A stretch of 11,995 bases of DNA, taken from an uncultured Oscillospiraceae bacterium (GTDB taxonomy: Bacteria > Bacillota > Clostridia > Oscillospirales > Oscillospiraceae). The translations under genes were made by a program, and so were the position numbers. Positions 1 to 6,635 of this stretch are shown here, in pieces. The stretch's first letter is position 1, and each line of letters starts with the position of its first letter. The notes under the pieces are model-generated. The model was not told where the DNA came from. It worked only from the letters and a program-made list of their open reading frames with translations, and made no database searches. The stretch is taken from assembly GCA_934635545.1 (NCBI GenBank), contig CAKTZN010000040.1:1-11995 (forward strand), given 5' to 3'.

Positions 1-977
1 ACATGGGGGTAGATGAGGTTGCCCTCGATCTGCTGCAGGACGATGAGGAACACCACGAACCAGATGGCCTGCATGAAGGACACCGGCAAAATCAGCAGCG
101 CGCCCACGATGGCGCCGATCCAGGAGCCCAGAATGGGGATCAGGGCGGTGACACCCACCAGCACGGCGATGACCGGCGCGTAGGGCAGCCGGAGGATCAG
201 CATCCCCAGGAACACCAGCGTGCCCAGGATGACGGCCTCGATGGTCTGGCCGGTGACGAACTGGGAGAAGGTGCGGCTGACACGGCCCAGAAACGCCAGG
301 AACGGCGTGACACGCTTTTCCGGAAAGACGGCGTACAGCACCCGCTTGATCTGGCGGCCCAGGGTCTCCTTCTGGGCCAGAATGTACACGGAGAACACCA
401 CGCCCATCAGCAGGTTCACCACCGCCGACAGCACCGACGTGGTGACGCCGATGGTGGTATTCAGCAGGGCCGAGCCGCCCTTGGCCACCAGGTCGGTGAT
501 CTTGGTCAGCAGGTCGTTCTTGCCCAGGTCGATCTCCGGCAGAGTGATGGCGTACTTCTCCAGCGCGGCGCGCAGATCGTCATATCGCACATCCAGGGTC
601 TTGACATAGGCGGTGACGGTGTTCACCATTTCCGCCACGGTGCTGCCCAGGCGGGGGATCACCACGAAGCACACGGCGAAGATGACGCCCAGCACGATAA
701 GAAAGCTCAGCAGCAGGCAGATGGGACGGCGCAGCTTCTGCACGATGGGCTTGCTGCTCTCCTTCAGAAACAGCCTGTTCCACAGCCGCTCCAGGGGCGC
801 CAGCAGCAGGTTCAGCACGAAGGCCAGGATCAGGCCGATGAGAACGGGTGAGAGGATGCCCAGCACGGTGTCCACCAGCGTCAGCAGCAGGTCGAAGTGG
901 TTCACCAGCCACCACACCAGCGTGACGCCGCAGGCGATCAGCAGCACATTGCGGATGGTTTTTCGGTTCAGTTCCAG
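1..977 (-). CDS. AI-2E family transporter (PerM/YtvI type), C-terminus cut by window edge
   Basis: Polytopic inner-membrane protein of the AI-2E/UPF0118 family. Members export autoinducer-2 or act as cation/proton antiporters; the substrate here cannot be told. Reading leftwards from 977 gives 325 residues. Two hydrophobic helices lie near residues 10-50 and another at about 75-100. A soluble segment follows (about 100-150), and then more helices containing the family-typical PYAPVIAVLVGVTALIPILG and, at the edge, QQIEGNLIYPHV. Perhaps 20-60 residues are missing. The start is odd: the frame has a TGA at 986-984 and no ATG after it. The first codon that gives the family-like opening ELNRKTIRN is CTG at 977, with a weak GAGTGA six bases upstream. 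GTG at 947 is the next option but would start inside the first helix. The gene lies 87 bp downstream of rsmA on the same strand and has its own likely promoter. Family call sure; start uncertain. Confidence 0.9.
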   Translation of the reverse strand, partial: MELNRKTIRNVLLIACGVTLVWWLVNHFDLLLTLVDTVLGILSPVLIGLILAFVLNLLLAPLERLWNRLFLKESSKPIVQKLRRPICLLLSFLIVLGVIFAVCFVVIPRLGSTVAEMVNTVTAYVKTLDVRYDDLRAALEKYAITLPEIDLGKNDLLTKITDLVAKGGSALLNTTIGVTTSVLSAVVNLLMGVVFSVYILAQKETLGRQIKRVLYAVFPEKRVTPFLAFLGRVSRTFSQFVTGQTIEAVILGTLVFLGMLILRLPYAPVIAVLVGVTALIPILGSWIGAIVGALLILPVSFMQAIWFVVFLIVLQQIEGNLIYPH

Positions 978-1013
978 AAGTCGTCACTCATTTCGTCGTA
1001 GAATGTAGCTTCC

Positions 1014-1022
1014 AGTATACCA
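1014..1022 (-). promoter_or_regulatory. Extended -10 promoter for the AI-2E gene
   Basis: On the minus strand TGGTATACT is an extended -10 (TGn plus TATACT, 5 of 6 to consensus). The hexamer 17 bp upstream, CGCAAT, is a poor -35, as is common with extended -10 sites. Predicted transcription start is near 1007, about 30 nt before the CTG at 977. This would let the transporter be expressed apart from rsmA. Confidence 0.5.
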
Positions 1023-1064
1023 TAATTTCCGTTCATATTGCGTGAAGGTTTTGTAAACGATGGC

Positions 1065-1928
1065 TTATTTTTCCTGCTCCGCCGCGGCCAGGGCGTTGGT
1101 CAGGGCGGCGAAGTCCTGCAGCGTCAGCCGTTCACCCCGGACGGTAGAGGGCAGGCCGCAGGCAGTGACGATGGCCGCCAGTTGCTCCTTGGGAAGCTGA
1201 TAGCCGGTCTGCAGGGAGTTCACCAGCGTTTTGCGCCGCAGGGCGAAGGCGGCCTTCACCGTCCGCCACAGGGCGGCCTCGGACACCACGTCCACCGGCG
1301 GCGTCTTCCGCACGGGACAGTGGATCACGGCGGAGGTGACCTTGGGCGCCGGCAGGAAGCAGGCGGGCGGCACGGTGAACAGAAGCTCCGGCGCGGTATA
1401 GTACTGCATCAGCACCGTAAACGCGCCGTACTCCGCCGTGCCCGCCTGGGCGCAGATGCGCTCCGCCACCTCCTTCTGGATCAGCACGGTGAGACTGTCG
1501 AAGCAGCGGCTCTCTACGCACTTGGTCAGCACGGGGGTGGTGATATTATAGGGCAGGTTGGCGCACAGGATGGGCCGCAGTCCGGCAAAATGCTCCCGGA
1601 TCACCTGGGGGAAGTCCAGCTTCATGGCATCGCCCTCGATGAGGGTGAAGTTGCCGGCGTCCGCCATGGTCTCCCGCAGCACGGGATAGAGCCGCTCGTC
1701 CAGCTCCACCGACACCACCCGGCCCGCCCGGCGCACCAGTTGGGCCGTCAGCGGGCCGATGCCGGGGCCGATCTCCAGCACGCCGGTTTGCTCGTCCGCG
1801 CCGCAGGCGTCGGCGATGTCCCGGGGCACCCAGCCCTCGATGAGAAAATTCTGGCCCATGGCCTTGGAAAAACGGAAGCCGTGGCGCTCCAGAAGCGCCT
1901 GTATCTCCCGGCGGTCGCAAAGATCCAT
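1065..1928 (-). CDS. rsmA: 16S rRNA (adenine1518-N6/adenine1519-N6)-dimethyltransferase
   Basis: RsmA (KsgA) dimethylates two adjacent adenines in the 3'-terminal helix 45 of 16S rRNA, using S-adenosylmethionine, late in 30S assembly. Loss gives kasugamycin resistance in other bacteria. The 287-residue protein has the usual length. Seen: the KsgA opening MGQNFL (residues 24-29), SAM motif I EIGPGIGPLT (52-61), the acidic ribose-binding E75, GDA at 99-101, and the catalytic motif NLPYNITTPVL from 124. The C-terminal part has FALRRKTLVNSL, typical of the rRNA-binding domain. The ATG at 1928 has AAAGGAG eight bases upstream, so this start is well supported. A good promoter lies directly upstream and is back-to-back with that of the gene at 2064. 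The AI-2E gene follows on the same strand. No terminator is visible between them, so some read-through is likely. Confidence 0.97.
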   Translation of the reverse strand: MDLCDRREIQALLERHGFRFSKAMGQNFLIEGWVPRDIADACGADEQTGVLEIGPGIGPLTAQLVRRAGRVVSVELDERLYPVLRETMADAGNFTLIEGDAMKLDFPQVIREHFAGLRPILCANLPYNITTPVLTKCVESRCFDSLTVLIQKEVAERICAQAGTAEYGAFTVLMQYYTAPELLFTVPPACFLPAPKVTSAVIHCPVRKTPPVDVVSEAALWRTVKAAFALRRKTLVNSLQTGYQLPKEQLAAIVTACGLPSTVRGERLTLQDFAALTNALAAAEQEK

Positions 1929-1957
1929 CGTTGTTGCTCCTTTATGTTGGTGGGTCT

Positions 1958-1986
1958 ACTATACCAGAAATCCAGCGGCTTGGCAA
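1958..1986 (-). promoter_or_regulatory. rsmA promoter
   Basis: Minus strand: TTGCCA (1986-1981), 17 bp spacer, TATAGT (1963-1958), the -10 also preceded by TGG (extended). Predicted transcription start near 1951, about 23 nt before the rsmA ATG. Confidence 0.75.
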
Positions 1987-2005
1987 GGGCGGCCCCCCTC
2001 CCCTC

Positions 2006-2034
2006 TTGCGCCTGCCTGTAAATTCTGATACAAT
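2006..2034 (+). promoter_or_regulatory. Promoter of the LURP-one gene
   Basis: TTGCGC (2006-2011), 17 bp spacer, TACAAT (2029-2034), about 30 bp before the ATG at 2064. The ribosome binding site is AAGGAG at 2050-2055. It is divergent from the rsmA promoter; the two -35 boxes are about 20 bp apart, so the two promoters could interfere or share a regulator. Confidence 0.7.
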
Positions 2035-2063
2035 GGAGCCACCAAAGGAAAGGAGCGATCTCC

Positions 2064-2549
2064 ATGAAGCTATATTTCAAGCAGCGGATGTTCTCGTGGT
2101 TTGACAGCTACGATATCTACTATATGAACGGCCCGGAGGAGACCGGCGACGTGGCCTTCACCGTGGAGGGCAAGCTGGCCTGGGGCCACTGCCTCCACAT
2201 TCTCGACCCCCAGGGCCGCCACATCGCCACCGTGCAGCAGCAGGTGTTCACGCTGCTGCCCAAGTTCGACATGTATGTGGGCGACGAGTGCGTGGGCACC
2301 ATCCGGAAGGAGTTCACCTTCCTGCGGCCCGCCTTCACCCTGGGCTACAACGGCTGGCGGGTGGAGGGCAGCCTCATGGAGTGGGACTACACCATCGTGG
2401 ACGGCGCGGGCCGCCAGGTGGCCGCCGTGTCCAAGGAGCTGTTCCACTGGACGGACACCTATGTGATCGACGTGGCGGATCAGCGGGACGCCCTGTACGC
2501 CCTGATGGTGGTGCTGGCCATCGACGCGGAGAAGTGCTCCCGGAATTGA
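2064..2549 (+). CDS. LURP-one-related (tubby-like fold) family protein
   Basis: 161 residues that match the LURP-one-related/YxjI family: small proteins built as a beta barrel around a central helix, like the C-terminal domain of Tubby and phospholipid scramblase. The bacterial members have no established biochemical role. Seen: the opening MKLYFKQRMFSWFDSYDIYY, the alternating short-strand pattern (for example GDVAFTVEGKLAWGHCLHI and KEFTFLRPAFTLGYNGWRVEG), and the near-terminal helix around RDALYALMVVLAIDAEKC, usual for the fold. There is no signal peptide, so it should be cytosolic or peripheral at the membrane. It has its own promoter and a strong terminator and is therefore a single-gene unit. 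The start is fixed by AGGAG eight bases upstream. Family call fairly sure; function unknown. Confidence 0.88.
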   Translation: MKLYFKQRMFSWFDSYDIYYMNGPEETGDVAFTVEGKLAWGHCLHILDPQGRHIATVQQQVFTLLPKFDMYVGDECVGTIRKEFTFLRPAFTLGYNGWRVEGSLMEWDYTIVDGAGRQVAAVSKELFHWTDTYVIDVADQRDALYALMVVLAIDAEKCSRN

Positions 2550-2558
2550 ATATTTACG

Positions 2559-2593
2559 GCAAGGCCTCCCTTTTCCGGGAGGCCTTGCTTTTT
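2559..2593 (+). terminator. Intrinsic terminator after the LURP-one gene
   Basis: Perfect 12 bp stem (2559-2570 with 2577-2588, GCAAGGCCTCCC on the left arm), loop TTTTCC, then TTTTT at 2589-2593. It ends the gene before it and insulates the promoter that starts four bases later. Confidence 0.93.
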
Positions 2594-2596
2594 CCC

Positions 2597-2625
2597 TTGA
2601 CAGCGCCAGGCTGCTGTGCTACAAT
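2597..2625 (+). promoter_or_regulatory. Promoter of the AbrB-ABC operon
   Basis: TTGACA (2597-2602, perfect), 17 bp spacer, TACAAT (2620-2625) preceded by TGC (extended -10). This is the strongest promoter in the window by sequence. Predicted start is near 2632, inside the inverted repeat at 2630-2655. That placement suits a gene kept off by a repressor. Confidence 0.85.
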
Positions 2626-2629
2626 GTGG

Positions 2630-2655
2630 CAAAAGTAAGAAAAGTTATACTTTTG
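2630..2655. promoter_or_regulatory. Inverted repeat at the transcription start, probable operator
   Basis: CAAAAGTA (2630-2637) and TACTTTTG (2648-2655) form a perfect 8 bp inverted repeat around 10 bp. A third half-site AAAAGT at 2640-2645 pairs with ACTTTT at 2649-2654 around TAT. This gives three AAAAGT half-sites, two direct and one inverted. The repeat lies directly downstream of the -10, where a bound repressor would block transcription. The AbrB-like product of the first gene is the natural candidate, but this is inferred. Confidence 0.5.
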
Positions 2656-2670
2656 AAACGGAGTGATACC

Positions 2671-2907
2671 ATGAAAAGCACAAGACGGGACGACCGGCAC
2701 TATATGAGCTCGGTGCGGGTTGGACCCAAGGGCCAGATCGTGATCCCCAAGGAGGCCCGCGAGATGTTCGGCATCGAGCCGGGAGATATGCTGGTGCTGC
2801 TGGCGGACAAAAAGCGGGGCATCGCCCTGCAGACGCCAGAAAAGCTGCACCCCATGCTGAAGCAGGTCTTTGACGGCATACCGGAGGACGGGGAGGACGA
2901 GGAATGA
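2671..2907 (+). CDS. AbrB/MazE/SpoVT-type DNA-binding regulator
   Basis: 78-residue protein with the swapped-hairpin AbrB DNA-binding domain at about residues 13-49 (SSVRVGPKGQIVIPKEAREM followed by FGIEPGDMLVLL), then a short tail ending in acidic EDGEDEE. Such domains form dimers or tetramers and bind AT-rich DNA. The ATG at 2671 has GGAG seven bases upstream. A GTG at 2626 in the same frame is not used, because it overlaps the -10 box and lies before the predicted transcript start. The gene overlaps the ABC ATPase gene by four bases (ATGA), so the two are translationally coupled. It takes the place held by a GntR-type regulator in the Bacillus YtrABC-type operons, and probably controls its own operon through the AT-rich repeat at 2630-2655. 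No toxin gene is next to it, so a MazE antitoxin role is unlikely. Confidence 0.88.
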   Translation: MKSTRRDDRHYMSSVRVGPKGQIVIPKEAREMFGIEPGDMLVLLADKKRGIALQTPEKLHPMLKQVFDGIPEDGEDEE

Positions 2908-3641
2908 ACGCATTGGAGGTACGGGGCCTTTCCAAGACCTACCCCGCCTTTACGCTGAAGGATGTGGCCTTCGACGTGCCCCAAGGCGCGGTGGTGGGCT
3001 TTATCGGCCGCAATGGCGCAGGCAAATCCACCACGCTGAAATCCATCCTGGGGCTGGTGCATCCTGACGGCGGCGACGTCCGCTTCTTCGGTCAGGACGT
3101 GCGTCAGCATGAGCGGGCATTCAAGGAGCAGATCGGCGTGGTGCTGGGCGGCATCGACTTCTATCCCAAGAAGAAGGTCAAGACCATCACCGACGTGACC
3201 CGGCGGTTTTACAGCAACTGGGACGAGACGAAGTACCGGCACTATCTGGAGCTGTTCCGCATTGACGAGAGCAAGCGGGTGGATCAGCTCTCCAGCGGCA
3301 TGAAGGTGAAGTACCTGCTGGCGCTGGCGCTGAGCCACAACGCCAGGCTGCTGATCCTGGACGAACCCACCAGCGGCCTTGACCCGGTGTCCCGTGACGA
3401 ACTGGTGGCGCTGTTCCGGGCCATCGTGGCGGACGGCCAGCGGAGCATCCTGTTCTCCACCCACATTACATCGGATCTGGAGAAGTGCGCCAGCCATATC
3501 ACCTTTATCAAGGACGGCGAGATCTTCCACAGCTCCACCGTGGCGGAGTTCATGGCGGCCTACGCCGACCGGGGCGCCACGCTGGAGGACATCATCGTTT
3601 CCGTGGAGAGGAGGGATCTGGATGACAGCGCTATTATATAA
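2904..3641 (+). CDS. ABC transporter ATP-binding protein (ABC-2 type)
   Basis: 245-residue nucleotide-binding subunit that would power the permease encoded by the next gene from the cytosolic face of the membrane. Seen: Walker A GRNGAGKST (residues 35-43), signature LSSGM (129-133), Walker B LLILDEP (149-155), D-loop SGLD (157-160) and switch histidine H187 in STHI. At the usual Q-loop place the sequence reads IGVVLGGIDFYPKKK, without the standard glutamine; ABC-2 ATPases of this group vary there. The catalytic glutamate E154 is present, so an active ATPase is expected. Start overlaps the regulator stop (ATGA), and its own end overlaps the permease start by 20 bp, so the three genes form one unit. 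Related ATPases serve in export of peptides or lipids or in cell-envelope stress; the substrate here is unknown. Confidence 0.95.
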   Translation: MNALEVRGLSKTYPAFTLKDVAFDVPQGAVVGFIGRNGAGKSTTLKSILGLVHPDGGDVRFFGQDVRQHERAFKEQIGVVLGGIDFYPKKKVKTITDVTRRFYSNWDETKYRHYLELFRIDESKRVDQLSSGMKVKYLLALALSHNARLLILDEPTSGLDPVSRDELVALFRAIVADGQRSILFSTHITSDLEKCASHITFIKDGEIFHSSTVAEFMAAYADRGATLEDIIVSVERRDLDDSAII

Positions 3642-4266
3642 GCAGCTTCGGCTGGTGTGCCATCCCATGACGCCGGTGTTCTGCCTGTTCGGCATCATGG
3701 TGCTGATCCCCAACTATCCCTATACCATCATCTTTTTCTATGTGATGCTGGGGCTGTTCTTCACGTTCCTGAACATCCGGGAGCAGAAGGATATCTACTA
3801 TTCCGCCATCCTTTCGGTGCCCAAACGGGACACGGTGAAGGCGGGCTGCGTGCTGGTGACACTGGTGGAGCTGCTGTCGCTGGCGGTGCTGGTGCCCTGT
3901 GCGCTGCTGGCGGTGCGTTTGCAGCCGGGGAAGGACAATCTGGTGGGCATGGATCCCAATCTGGCGCTGTTCGCGGCGGGCTTTCTCATGTACGCGGTGT
4001 TCAACGCCGTGTTCCTGACCGCCTTCTACCGCAGCGGCTATAAGGTGGGCGTGGCCTTCGTCAAGGCGCTGATCCCCGTGACGCTGCTGATGATCGTGTG
4101 CGAGGCGCTGCCCCATTTTCCGGGGCTGGGCTGGCTGGACGATCTGGACGGTGCCACCCAACTGCGGCTGCTGCCGGTGCTGATCGTCAGCGCCGTGATA
4201 TACGGGGCGGGCATGCTGCTGACCTTCCGGAAAGCGGCGGCACTGTACGAAAAAGTGGATCTGTGA
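3622..4266 (+). CDS. ABC-2 type permease (ABC2_membrane_5-like)
   Basis: 214-residue membrane subunit with about six helices (near residues 16-31, 33-50, 76-98, 115-135, 143-165 and 185-205). The short N-terminal stretch MTALLYKQLRLVCHPMTPVF and the motif NIREQKDIYYSAILSVPKRD after helix 2 are typical of the small ABC-2 permeases paired with BcrA/YtrB-like ATPases in Clostridia. The ATG at 3622 lies within the end of the ATPase gene and has GAGGAGGG upstream; the frame is open much further upstream but that part is only the ATPase gene read out of frame. Two copies, or one copy with another permease, would be needed for a full transporter; no second permease is present. The stop codon merges with the first bases of the repeat at 4265-4318, and a terminator follows. 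Confidence 0.88.
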   Translation: MTALLYKQLRLVCHPMTPVFCLFGIMVLIPNYPYTIIFFYVMLGLFFTFLNIREQKDIYYSAILSVPKRDTVKAGCVLVTLVELLSLAVLVPCALLAVRLQPGKDNLVGMDPNLALFAAGFLMYAVFNAVFLTAFYRSGYKVGVAFVKALIPVTLLMIVCEALPHFPGLGWLDDLDGATQLRLLPVLIVSAVIYGAGMLLTFRKAAALYEKVDL

Positions 4267-4318
4267 CAAAAAAAGAACACCCCGGCGGCTTCTCTTTCAT
4301 AGGTACACAAAGTGACCT
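4265..4318 (+). repeat. Stop-proximal 3'UTR repeat, copy A
   Basis: Copy A of a 53-54 nt element whose other copy is at 7424-7476 on the minus strand. It starts inside the permease stop codon and comes before a terminator. The shared blocks are ACAAAAAAAGAACACCCC, then CGGCT, a variable 7 nt, and CATAGGTACACAA-GTGACCT. The last block can fold as AGGT(A)CAC/GTGACCT with a bulged A and a 3 nt loop in both copies. Not recognised as a named element. Confidence 0.75.
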
Positions 4319-4330
4319 GACCTTTGCATG

Positions 4331-4370
4331 GGCAGGCAGTGGCGTGAGCCGCTGCCTGCCTGTTCTTTTT
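4331..4370 (+). terminator. Intrinsic terminator of the AbrB-ABC operon
   Basis: 13 bp stem with one G-T pair (4331-4343 with 4348-4360), loop GTGA, then TGTTCTTTTT. It stands 12 nt after repeat copy A and 20 bp before the end of the convergent recombinase remnant. Confidence 0.9.
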
Positions 4371-4389
4371 CTGCCTTGATTTTCCGCGC

Positions 4390-5850
4390 TTACGATACCT
4401 GCGTCTGCGCGGCCATTTGCTGCACGACCATTTCCAGAGAGGGAATGAAGTGGACTTCGGCGTTCTCGGCATCTTCTGCTGACAGGGTGCTGTCTACGAC
4501 ACCAACGTCGCGGTAGATGATCCGTACCTCCTGCATGCCATTGCGGTTATAGCGGCCCGGCCTTTCGCCGATGTCGATGCGCTCAATGAACGTCCACAGC
4601 AGCTCCGGAGTCAGTTCAGCTATCTCTGTGTACCGGCTGGCCTTCTCGATGAAGACGTCCACATTGGCGGCGGAGGCTTTCAGCTTTTCAAGCTTCGTCT
4701 GCTTCTCTGGGATAGCCGTTGCCAGTTGTTTCTGCTCGGCGTTGTAGTCGGCGGACAGCATCCGGAACTGCTCGTTGGATATCCTGCCCAACACATTGTC
4801 CTCATAGAGCCGCTTGAACAGAGCGGACAGATCCGAGTTCCGCTTCACCATCTTATCCAGCTCCCGCTGGGTGGCGGTCATCTCCTTGCGGAGCTGTGCC
4901 GTGTTTTTGCGGTTGATGTAGGCTGCGAACTGGTGCTTTTTCGTCCTCGCAAAGTGCGTTACCCGCCGCAGGTCATCCAGCACGAGGGCTTTCAAGTTTG
5001 CTTCTGTAATGTGGTGAGGTGTGCAGGCTTCTTTGCCCCGCTTGCCGTATATGGAGCAACGGAAGTAGTATTGCTCCGGCTTCATTTTGCCTGTGCGGCA
5101 CAGCACCATGTACCCACCGCAGTCGGCGCAGTAGACCAGCCCGGCGAACAAGCCCGGCTCATCCATGTGCTTGGGCGGACGTCGCTTGTGTTCACGGATG
5201 CGCTGTACCGTATCCCACAGCTCCTGGTCAATGAGGGCCTCGTGAGTGTTTTTCACCAGCACCTGCTCCTCCGGCGGACGGTGGATGACTTTCTTGTTCT
5301 TATAGGACAACGTACTGCTCTGCATATTCAGCGTGTGACCCAAGTACACAGGGTTGGAGAGAATGTCCGCCACCGTCGCGCCGCACCAGTTGTAAGGCCG
5401 TGTGGTATCCAGCCGTGTGCAGGCCACACCGGTCTGCCGGTAGTACTGGTTGGTGGGGTTCAGCACCTGCTGCGCCTTCAGTATACGGGCGATCTGACAG
5501 GGGCCTTTCCCCTCAGAACAGAGTTGGAAGATGCGCTGGACAACTTCTTTTGTCTGCTCGTCCGGAACTATGTGCTTGCTGTTACCGTCCTTCTTGCGGT
5601 AGCCGTAGGGCGGCTTGCCGCCTAAACGTTCGCCATTCTCCGCCTGCATCCGTTTCACGGAACGCACCTTGCGGCTGGTGTCCTTGGCGTGAAGCTCATT
5701 GGCCCAGTTGCGGATGGGATTGAAATCGCTGCTGCTCTCCACCAACGAATCCACGCCATCGTTGACCGCGATGAAGCGGACGCCTTTGGACGGAAAGTAG
5801 AGTTCCGTCAGCTCACCGACTTTCAGGTACTCACGACCCAGCCGGGACAT
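4390..5850 (-). pseudogene. Large serine recombinase, N-terminal catalytic part missing
   Basis: About 486 residues of a Tn4451/TnpX-like large serine recombinase (normally near 550). The homologous part begins at MSRLGREYLKVGELTELYFP, which is the second half of the resolvase domain. The stretch before it with the nucleophilic serine and its arginines (about 75-90 residues) is absent. Present after it: the recombinase domain (AKDTSRKVRSVKR, GGKPPYGYRKKDG), a zinc ribbon (GLVYCADCGGYM and later YYFRCSIYGKRGKEACTPH), a coiled-coil segment (RKEMTATQRELDKMVKRNSD) and a DUF4368-like C-terminus. The frame continues upstream to an ATG at 5970, but those 40 residues are only the other strand of the esterase remnant and no ribosome binding site is seen. 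Without the serine it cannot cut DNA, so it is most likely a relic of a conjugative or mobilisable element. Confidence 0.88.
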
Positions 5851-6631
5851 AGACACGCCGACCACATCACCGGCCGAGCCTGCTGAGAACACGCCGCCCG
5901 CCGATACAGCGACTTCTGTGCAGACCGGCCTGTTTGCAGAGCAGATCCTCTCCGGTGCGGATGGTGACATCCATTACAGCTACTACCTACCCAGCAGCTA
6001 CGACGGCAGCCGCAGATTTCCCCTGATGGTGGTCATGCCGGGCTACGACATGATGTGGTTCGGTGAGTCCTCTTCCGGCAGCAATCTGAACTGGAGCGGC
6101 TTTACCTCGTGGACAAAGCTGGACACGGAGATGATCGTGGTCTCCGCCCAGCTGACGGACTGGGGCGAAAAATCCGCCCGGCAGGCCATTGAGTTGACAG
6201 AATACTTCATCAACAATTTTGCTGTGGATACCAGCCGTGTCTACGCCGCCGGATACTCCGCGGGCGGCGAGACCATGTCCCGTGCGGTGTCCATGCGGCC
6301 CGACCTGTATGCCGCCTATCTTCACGGCGCTTCTCAGTGGGATGGCGACTATGCACCCATTGCGGAGAACGGCGTGGCGGTCTATATTTACATGGCCGAA
6401 GGCGACGAGTATTACGGCAGCGCCAAGGCCCGCTCGGCCTATGATAATCTCCACGAAGCCTATGAAAATGCCGGTTGGAGCGGCGCGGACATTGACCGTG
6501 TGCTGCGGATCGAGACACCCGATAATGCCTTCTTCAACGCCAAGGGTATCTACAACTACCACGGCGGCGCTAATGTGGTCTTTGACGATCCGGATAACCT
6601 GAACTGGGTGATCTCCCACAGCAAAGGATGA
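5851..6631 (+). pseudogene. Alpha/beta-hydrolase esterase, start and signal region missing
   Basis: Remnant of an esterase of the PHB-depolymerase/feruloyl-esterase-like alpha/beta-hydrolase type. The readable part opens with a linker rich in Thr, Pro, Ala and Glu (PAEPAENTPPADTATS), as found between a lipoprotein signal peptide and its enzyme domain, so the intact protein was probably exported. Counting from the GTG at 5918: oxyanion region FPLMVVMPGYD (34-44), nucleophile motif GYSAGG with S114, likely acid D163 in MAEGDEYYGS, and likely base H215 in YHGGANV. The catalytic domain thus looks whole. No ATG, GTG or TTG occurs in this frame between the stop near 5798 and 5918, and the GTG at 5918 has no ribosome binding site, so it is probably not made as a secreted enzyme. 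The DUF4405 gene follows four bases later. Confidence 0.8.
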
Positions 6632-6635
6632 CAGT

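Noticed and set aside
3..851. Long plus-strand frame opposite the AI-2E gene
   Set aside because: Its His/Gln/Asp-rich composition is typical of an antisense frame; the minus strand gives a clear membrane protein.
2626..2670. GTG start adding 15 residues to the AbrB-like protein
   Set aside because: It overlaps the -10 box and lies before the predicted transcript start, while ATG 2671 has a good ribosome binding site.
2671..2907. MazE-like antitoxin of a toxin-antitoxin pair
   Set aside because: The next gene is an ABC ATPase, and no MazF, PIN or other toxin lies near.
5851..5970. First 40 residues of an intact recombinase starting at 5970
   Set aside because: They show no resolvase sequence (no catalytic serine motif) and are the complement of the esterase linker; no ribosome binding site is present.
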